This document shows positions 5,952 through 9,669 of a stretch of 9,669 bases of DNA, one piece after another. The translations under genes and the position numbers were made by a program. How positions within the stretch are numbered: position 1 is the first letter of the stretch; every line of letters starts with the position of its first letter. The notes under the pieces are model-generated. The model was given only the letters and a program-made list of their open reading frames with translations. It was not told the origin of the DNA and made no database searches. Source of the DNA: an uncultured Synechococcus sp. GTDB taxonomy: Bacteria; Cyanobacteriota; Cyanobacteriia; PCC-6307; Cyanobiaceae. Location: positions 1-9,669 of the forward strand of contig CAJWIC010000040.1 in the NCBI GenBank assembly GCA_913040905.1. The letters run 5' to 3'.

Positions 5952-6407
5952 TCAGTCCTGACAATCCGGACAGATGGCCCGCACATTCAGGCTGGATTCG
6001 ATCAGTTTGAAGCCGAACTGCTGTGCGGCATCGGCGCCGGCCATCAGCACAGGCTGGCTTTCAAATTCCTCGGTGCGACCGCAGCGGATGCACACCACGT
6101 GGTGGTGATCACGGTGATCCCCCTGGGCAAGCTCAAAGCGCCGCCCGCCCTCACTGAGCTCCAACTCCTGCAGAAACCCCATGTCCGCCAGCAGGCGAAG
6201 GGTCCGATACACGGTGGCTAGAGAAACCTTCATCTGCAGGGAGGCCAGTTGCTGATGCACCTCCTCCGCACTGAGGTGGCAGCCTGATCCGCGGTGTTCG
6301 AACAATTCGAGAACACGTTTGCGCTGGGGTGTCAGACGTCGACCGTCCTGGTGCAGGCCCTGCTGCAGGGATCCATTGGTGGGCGCAGACGGGGAGGAGA
6401 GAGACAC
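5952..6407 (-). CDS. Fur-family metal-responsive transcriptional repressor
   Basis: A 151-residue Fur-superfamily regulator. The N-terminal winged helix contains LTPQRKRVLELFE (25-37), HLSAEEVHQQL (44-54) and the recognition helix SLATVYRTL (62-70). The dimerisation and metal part has the HHH cluster (101-103), Cys106-x-x-Cys109 and Cys146-x-x-Cys149, the two CxxC pairs of the structural zinc site. The text SLATVYRTLRLL and GGRRFEL differs from the main cyanobacterial Fur (SLSTIYRTLKLM, HKHYEL as I recall it), so a Zur- or PerR-type paralogue is more likely than FurA, but the subtype cannot be settled by eye. The start is GTG at 6407; the frame closes at 6417-6419 and an ATG at 6417 is out of frame. 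It shares a 109-bp upstream region with the DUF3764 gene, which is therefore a candidate target. Confidence 0.9.
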   Translation of the reverse strand: MSLSSPSAPTNGSLQQGLHQDGRRLTPQRKRVLELFEHRGSGCHLSAEEVHQQLASLQMKVSLATVYRTLRLLADMGFLQELELSEGGRRFELAQGDHRDHHHVVCIRCGRTEEFESQPVLMAGADAAQQFGFKLIESSLNVRAICPDCQD

Positions 6408-6420
6408 CGACCAGCATCAG

Positions 6421-6446
6421 CTGTTCTCAACAGTAGTCATTAATGA
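6421..6446. promoter_or_regulatory. Two adjacent palindromes in the fur-family/DUF3764 divergent region
   Basis: CTGTT-CTC-AACAG (6421-6433) is a dyad with 5-base arms, and TCATTAATGA (6437-6446) is a perfect 10-base palindrome three bases further on. They lie 14-39 bp upstream of the Fur-family start. Fur-type boxes are AT-rich dyads near promoters, so these are candidate autoregulatory operators, but neither matches a Fur or Zur consensus convincingly. Confidence 0.35.
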
Positions 6447-6516
6447 GAGGGTTCAAGCTCTGATGTTGCAGTACCAAAAACGGTGATACGTTCCGGCCGC
6501 TGCTCACTGAAGAACG

Positions 6517-6783
6517 ATGGAAACCCACGTGCTGACTTTCACGATCACCAAGCCTTTCAGCGAATGGGCCAAGGTGTATGACGCATCAGCTCCCTTCCAG
6601 AAGACTGCCGGAATCACCTCGCTCTATCGCGGCGTCAGCAAGGACGACCCCAGCAAGGTGTGCGCCGTGATGCAAGCCCAACCCGGTGTGATGGAGCAAT
6701 TCATCGAAGACAACACCGAGTTGATCGTCTCCTCCGGTCACGTGTTGGAGAGCACCGTCAGCCAGGTGTTTCTCGCCAGCTGA
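6517..6783 (+). CDS. DUF3764-type small protein
   Basis: An 88-residue soluble protein without signal peptide or Cys pair. It has the look of the DUF3764 family of cyanobacteria: VLTFTITKPFSEWAKVYDAS (5-24), ITSLYRGVSKDDPSKVCAVM (33-52) and FIEDNTELIVSSGHVLES (62-79). The order beta-strand, helix, strand, 'DP..V', strand, helix is consistent with a compact alpha/beta barrel like small monooxygenase or NIPSNAP-type domains, which is structural inference only. A weak GAAG precedes the ATG. The stop codon overlaps the ATG of the next gene (TGATG), so the two are translationally coupled. Function unknown. Confidence 0.72.
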   Translation: METHVLTFTITKPFSEWAKVYDASAPFQKTAGITSLYRGVSKDDPSKVCAVMQAQPGVMEQFIEDNTELIVSSGHVLESTVSQVFLAS

Positions 6784-7016
6784 TGGGCTGGAATCCCGCC
6801 CGTGCCTGGACCAGCCAGGACCCCGTCGGGGGGTATCGCCACTTTCAGCTGGTGCTGCAGGGCGGCCGTGGCGATCAACGTTGGGTCGAGCTGGCAGCCG
6901 TGCTGGAGCCGGGCTATCGCGAGCGAGTGCGCTGGCGTGATCTGAAGGATCGCTCCCGCTGGATCAGTGGTTGGCAGTCCATTCCAGAGAGTCATGCGGA
7001 TCCTGCAGCTGAGTGA
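6783..7016 (+). CDS. Tryptophan-rich small protein, TIGR02450 family
   Basis: A 77-residue protein with five Trp. The pattern WNPARAWTS (3-11), YRHFQLV, RWVELAAVLE, RVRWRDLKDRSRWISGW fits the TIGR02450 Trp-rich family (W-p-x-K/A-W-T then H-F and W-x-x-L-x-D-x-x-x-W-x-x-G-W), which occurs in cyanobacteria and some proteobacteria and has no assigned function. Start ATG 6783 shares its A with the stop of the DUF3764 gene; a longer reading of the frame exists upstream but only as an overlap with that gene. The tail overlaps a short remnant ORF by 23 bases. Confidence 0.82.
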   Translation: MGWNPARAWTSQDPVGGYRHFQLVLQGGRGDQRWVELAAVLEPGYRERVRWRDLKDRSRWISGWQSIPESHADPAAE

Positions 7017-7071
7017 CCCCCACACCGACGGCCGCCTCAGCCACCGGGTGCTGCGCTGGTCCAACTGCTGA
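6994..7071 (+). pseudogene. Possible internally deleted CpdA/Icc-type phosphoesterase remnant
   Basis: A 25-codon ORF that starts MRILQLSDPH and ends DGRLSHRVLRWSNC then TGA. The first ten residues are what one expects at the N-terminus of Icc/CpdA calcineurin-like phosphoesterases, whose first metal motif is D-x-H (here Asp8-Pro-His10). The rest resembles the C-terminal strand of the same family, where a 'DG' turn is followed by a V-x-R-like ending. The likely history is an in-frame internal deletion of some 700 bp. It overlaps the end of the Trp-rich gene, as an intact downstream operon gene would. The fragment lacks every other metal ligand and cannot be active. Chance resemblance is possible at this length. 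Confidence 0.45.
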
Positions 7072-7073
7072 TC

Positions 7074-7325
7074 TCAGCCCATCCCTTTCTGGGATTCACG
7101 GAAGGCCTTCAGCTTGTCGATGTCTTTCTCTTCATCGATGCTGTAGTCCGTGAGGATCAGGGCCTTGCCGATCGTGCCGAGGGCGTATTCGATCCGATCG
7201 AGATCGCGGCGACCGGTCTCATCCTTGCGGGCAGCTCTGATCACCTCCGGACGGAGTTGATCGGCCAGTTTCTCGATGGCGGTTGCGATGGCGCCGGCCT
7301 GATGCAGGGGGGCGTTGTGGTCCAT
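7074..7325 (-). CDS. Small unknown protein
   Basis: An 83-residue, soluble, predicted mostly helical protein that I cannot assign to a family. Notable features are the charged middle RPEVIRAARKDETGRRDLDRIEYALGTIGKAL and the acidic YSIDEEKDIDKLKAF near the end; no Cys, no membrane segment and only one aromatic-rich spot. It lies 44 bp downstream of the 2OG-Fe(II) oxygenase gene on the same strand and is probably co-transcribed with it. ATG 7325 is the only plausible start, without a visible ribosome binding site. Its stop is two bases from the end of the opposing phosphoesterase remnant. Confidence 0.65.
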   Translation of the reverse strand: MDHNAPLHQAGAIATAIEKLADQLRPEVIRAARKDETGRRDLDRIEYALGTIGKALILTDYSIDEEKDIDKLKAFRESQKGMG

Positions 7326-7369
7326 GGAGGCCTGGGGCTTGGGCGTCAGGGAAACTCTGCCAGCTGGTC

Positions 7370-8083
7370 TCAGAATCCCCGGGGCAGCGGACGTTGACTG
7401 GATAGAGACACATTGCCCTGGAGGCTGGTGGGCTGCTGTGCTGCAGCCGGGGCTGCCACAGCATTGAAGGCGACCGACCAGCGCTCGCCTTCACCACGGA
7501 AGGGCATCACCGAATGGGGCTGCCAGGCAGGGAACACGTAGAACTCACCTGGAACCGGCAGAACGTAATGGGCCATTCCGGTGCGGAAGGATTGAAGATG
7601 CCAGTCCTCCGGTCCGTGAAAGCAGAGCTGGCCGTCAAAGCTGTCCCCATTGATCTGCGGCGGCACCTTCAGAAAGATCACGCCGGAGAAGCTGCCACCG
7701 TGGGTGTGGGTGGGGTTGTAGTCGCCGGCGGTCTGGCAGTTGATCCAGAGATCGATCATCTGCAACCGGTAACGACCCGGCACCCAGGGACCACGCCCCT
7801 GGGGTGGCTGCCGATCCATCACGTGGCGGATCCAGCGATCGCAGGCGGGGAGGAGATGCTCCGCAGTGAGTTGCTGCACCCCCGGTTGATCCGGTCTCAG
7901 CTCCCGTTGCTGTCTCAGCTGTCCGGCCAACTTGGGAGAGGCGTCGGGACTGGCTGAGGGATTGGCCAGAACGGTTTCTCCCAGCGTGATCAGCTGCTTC
8001 AGCAGGGGGGCTGGGAGTGTCCCTTTCAGGATGGATCGAGGAAACAGGTCAAGCACATCCACCGGCCCACTGGGAAGCTGCAC
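7370..8083 (-). CDS. 2-oxoglutarate/Fe(II)-dependent oxygenase, putative
   Basis: A 237-residue cytoplasmic protein of the putative 2OG-Fe(II) oxygenase family (PF13759/TIGR02466 type), which is common in marine cyanobacteria and their phages. The double-stranded beta-helix core shows MIDLWINCQTAGDYNPTHTHGGSFSGVIFL (109-138) with His126 and His128, the central FHGPEDW, and PGEFYVFPAWQPHSVMPF (178-195) with His190, followed by Arg201 in GERWSVAFN, the expected 2-oxoglutarate-binding position. The substrate is unknown. The start is GTG at 8083; no in-frame ATG exists before the upstream stop at 8117-8119. Residues after 210 are Ala/Gln/Ser-rich and outside the core. It is divergent from the L,D-transpeptidase-like gene over 46 bp. 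Confidence 0.82.
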   Translation of the reverse strand: MQLPSGPVDVLDLFPRSILKGTLPAPLLKQLITLGETVLANPSASPDASPKLAGQLRQQRELRPDQPGVQQLTAEHLLPACDRWIRHVMDRQPPQGRGPWVPGRYRLQMIDLWINCQTAGDYNPTHTHGGSFSGVIFLKVPPQINGDSFDGQLCFHGPEDWHLQSFRTGMAHYVLPVPGEFYVFPAWQPHSVMPFRGEGERWSVAFNAVAAPAAAQQPTSLQGNVSLSSQRPLPRGF

Positions 8084-8129
8084 GCCATCGTGCCAGCGCC
8101 AGAGTGGAGTCGATGTTCATGGGGTGGCG

Positions 8130-8633
8130 ATGCTGCGCAAGGTCCTGATCGCTGGTCTGATCCTGGCCGGTTGCTGTGGGTCCGTTGTGGCGCAGCCGTT
8201 GCCAGGCCAGCAGGGGCCGACGGCGGAACTGCTCGAGGGAGGTGGCCTGCGGTTGAGCACCCGTCGCACTGAGAAACGCTTCCCTGATGGCAATCGGCTC
8301 TGGAAAGTGGAGCTGCACCGCGGTGAGCGATTGCTGGCCAGCTGGGATGCTGCCAGCGGGGTCGCCGAACGGCAGACCGCGGATCGGCGCTGGAGTCCGG
8401 GCAATGCTGCCCCGCTCCCGGCGGGGGACTACAGCCTCGGCCCGCCGGAACCCTGGGGGGATGATCTCTGGTTCGATCTGCAGCCGCGCTTCGACACCAC
8501 CCGCAGCGCCCTGGGCATCCACCGCTGCTATCCCGGGACTGGCTGCATCTGCATGCCAAGCCGTGCGGAGATTGATGCATTGGCGGCCTGGGTGAAACGC
8601 GGACGACTCAGCAGGCTGCGGGTGATCAATTGA
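8130..8633 (+). CDS. Exported L,D-transpeptidase-like (YkuD-type) protein
   Basis: A 167-residue protein. Residues 4-21 are a hydrophobic signal sequence; LAGC15 fits a lipobox, and VVA21 before Gln is an alternative signal peptidase I site. The C-terminal part reads SALGIH131RCYPGTGC139IC141MPSRAEIDALAAWV, close to the YkuD active site (His, then G-C-I-R-M-x-x-x-D/E-I). In that family the Cys forms an acyl-enzyme during peptidoglycan cross-linking in the periplasm. Here the His-Cys spacing is short (8 residues) and the usual Arg after GC-I is Cys141, so a divergent member or one with a different role is possible. The middle (PLPAGDYSLGPPE) fits the usual lead-in strands. ATG 8130 was chosen because it places the signal sequence first; the frame is open further upstream, where it runs antisense to the oxygenase gene. 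Confidence 0.65.
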   Translation: MLRKVLIAGLILAGCCGSVVAQPLPGQQGPTAELLEGGGLRLSTRRTEKRFPDGNRLWKVELHRGERLLASWDAASGVAERQTADRRWSPGNAAPLPAGDYSLGPPEPWGDDLWFDLQPRFDTTRSALGIHRCYPGTGCICMPSRAEIDALAAWVKRGRLSRLRVIN

Positions 8634-8712
8634 TCCAAGGCAGTTACAGCCTCACGTTGTCTGCAGCACCGACTGACGGCATCGGGATCCTTAGAAACGG
8701 GTCGTCTCCCCC

Positions 8713-9669
8713 ATGACTTTTTTCATGGATGTGAACATCTGGATGATCGTCGGCTTCCTGCTGGCGGCCTATTCCGTGGTGGCCAACGACTCTCTGCAGA
8801 CGCTGGGCACTTACATCTCCTCGAACAAAAAGCGCACCCCGAAGGTGATGCAGATGCTGTTCATCTGCACGGTCACTGTCGTGGTTCTGATGATGGGGTG
8901 GTTCCTCAAGGACGGTGACCCGGCCTGGGGTCGCCTCAGTGTTCCCGGCAAGGAGTTCCCTTTGCCTGAGCCGTTCAACTGGGTCTACATCCTTCCGCCC
9001 ATTGCGGTGCTGGCCCTCACTCAGTGGGGCGCACCGGTGAGCACCTCGTTCCTGGTGCTGTCGTCCTTCAAGCCGGCCAATATCGGCAAGCTGCTCAACA
9101 GCTCGCTGACGGGTTATGTCCTGGCCTTCTGCGTTGGCCTGGCGGCCTATGGCCTGGGGATGTGGCTGCTGGAACGCTGGGTGTTCCGCCGCACGCAGGA
9201 GGGCAAGGATTTCAACAAGGTCTGGTACGGCCTGCAGTGGTTCTCCACCGGTTTTCTCTGGAGCATGTGGCTGGTGCAGGACCTGGCGAACATCTTTGTG
9301 TTCCTGCCGCGCAAGCTGGATTTCTTCCCCATGGCGATCTGCACGGCGGTGCTGTGCGTGGGCCTCTGCGTGCTGGTGGCCACCGGTGGTGGACCGATCC
9401 AGGGGGTGCTGCGGTCCAAGACGAACACGTCCGACCTGCGCTCAGCCACGGTGATCGATTTCTTCTTCGGCCTGTGCCTTCTTTACAAGGCGTTCCTTTC
9501 CACCTTCCCGCTGAGTACCACCTGGGTGTTCCTGGGTCTGATCGGTGGTCGTGAAATCGCTCTGCGGATCAAGGAGCAGGAATTTGAATATGTCTTCACC
9601 AATCGCGAGAGCGGCAACCTGGGCAAGATCATCGGCAGTGATCTCTGGAAGGCCTTCGTCGGTGTGGTG
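8713..9669 (+). CDS. Polytopic membrane protein with PiT-like signatures (3' end outside window)
   Basis: 319 codons are visible, open at the right edge. The protein is strongly hydrophobic, with segments at about 8-25, 46-64, 90-105, 131-150, several more around 180-260, and a C-terminal polar stretch beginning near KEQEFEYVFTNRESG. Two short motifs recall inorganic phosphate transporters of the PiT family: ANDSLQTLGTY (24-34), like the N-terminal G-A-N-D-x-x-N-x-x-G-T signature, and TQWGAPVSTSF (103-113), like G-x-P-V-S-T-T-H. The match is partial (Ser for Asn/Thr, Phe for His), so it may be a distant relative with a different substrate. ATG 8713 lacks a clear ribosome binding site; Met5 at 8725 is an alternative. 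No phosphate-regulation site was recognised in the 79-bp gap upstream. Confidence 0.7.
   Translation, partial: MTFFMDVNIWMIVGFLLAAYSVVANDSLQTLGTYISSNKKRTPKVMQMLFICTVTVVVLMMGWFLKDGDPAWGRLSVPGKEFPLPEPFNWVYILPPIAVLALTQWGAPVSTSFLVLSSFKPANIGKLLNSSLTGYVLAFCVGLAAYGLGMWLLERWVFRRTQEGKDFNKVWYGLQWFSTGFLWSMWLVQDLANIFVFLPRKLDFFPMAICTAVLCVGLCVLVATGGGPIQGVLRSKTNTSDLRSATVIDFFFGLCLLYKAFLSTFPLSTTWVFLGLIGGREIALRIKEQEFEYVFTNRESGNLGKIIGSDLWKAFVGVV

Noticed and set aside
7078..7094. ATCCC/GGGAT small hairpin between convergent genes at about 7079-7093
   Set aside because: Only five pairs, inside the 3' end of a gene, and no T tract on either strand.
8026..8580. Minus-strand frame of 184 codons opposite the L,D-transpeptidase-like gene
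   Set aside because: Cys/Pro/Arg-rich composition typical of an antisense GC-rich shadow; the + strand has a signal sequence and an active-site motif.
8634..8712. Intergenic gap upstream of the PiT-like gene searched for a terminator, promoter or Pho box
   Set aside because: No convincing hairpin with T run, -35/-10 pair or repeated Pho-box motif was found.

Overview
The window looks like chromosomal DNA of a marine picocyanobacterium (Synechococcus/Cyanobium type). The basis is a glucosylglycerol-phosphate phosphatase closely resembling cyanobacterial StpA, a PaO/Tic55-type Rieske oxygenase, several short families that I know mainly from picocyanobacteria (DUF3721, DUF3764, the TIGR02450 Trp-rich family), high GC, and very tight gene packing with frequent strand switches. 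No tRNA, rRNA, insertion sequence, integrase or CRISPR array was seen, so this reads as compact core or flexible genome rather than an obvious mobile island. All family names come from reading motifs by eye; no search was run.

Layout. 1-298 (+): 3' end of a Val/Gly-rich beta-repeat protein. 315-1649 (-): Rieske oxygenase, divergent from stpA (1682-2914, +) across about 32 bp. 2847-3809 (-): unknown exported or membrane-anchored protein whose 3' end overlaps that of stpA by 68 bp. 3810-4061: intergenic spacer with two inverted repeats. 4062-5009 (+): radical SAM protein of ArsS type (arsenosugar synthesis). 5000-5284 (-): a SepF core domain standing alone. 5319-5942 (+): a two-gene unit in which both products carry the small Cys/His/Met-rich DUF3721 domain, the second fused to seven hydrophobic decapeptide repeats. 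5952-6407 (-): Fur-family regulator, divergent from a + strand unit (6517-7071) of DUF3764 protein, TIGR02450 Trp-rich protein and what looks like an internally deleted phosphoesterase gene. 7074-8083 (-): 2OG-Fe(II) oxygenase followed by a small unknown protein. 8130-8633 (+): L,D-transpeptidase-like exported protein. 8713-end (+): polytopic membrane protein with PiT-like signatures, cut by the window edge.

How the genes may work together. StpA finishes synthesis of the osmolyte glucosylglycerol. ArsS would act in arsenic detoxification. The Fur-family protein is the only transcription factor here, and it lies between the DUF3721 pair and the DUF3764/Trp-rich unit, which makes both candidate targets. 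The most unusual objects are the DUF3721/decapeptide-repeat pair, the standalone SepF domain, and the 25-codon ORF that joins what look like the two ends of a CpdA/Icc-type phosphoesterase. A wholly new multi-gene system is not demonstrated; the DUF3721 pair is the best candidate for undescribed biology.
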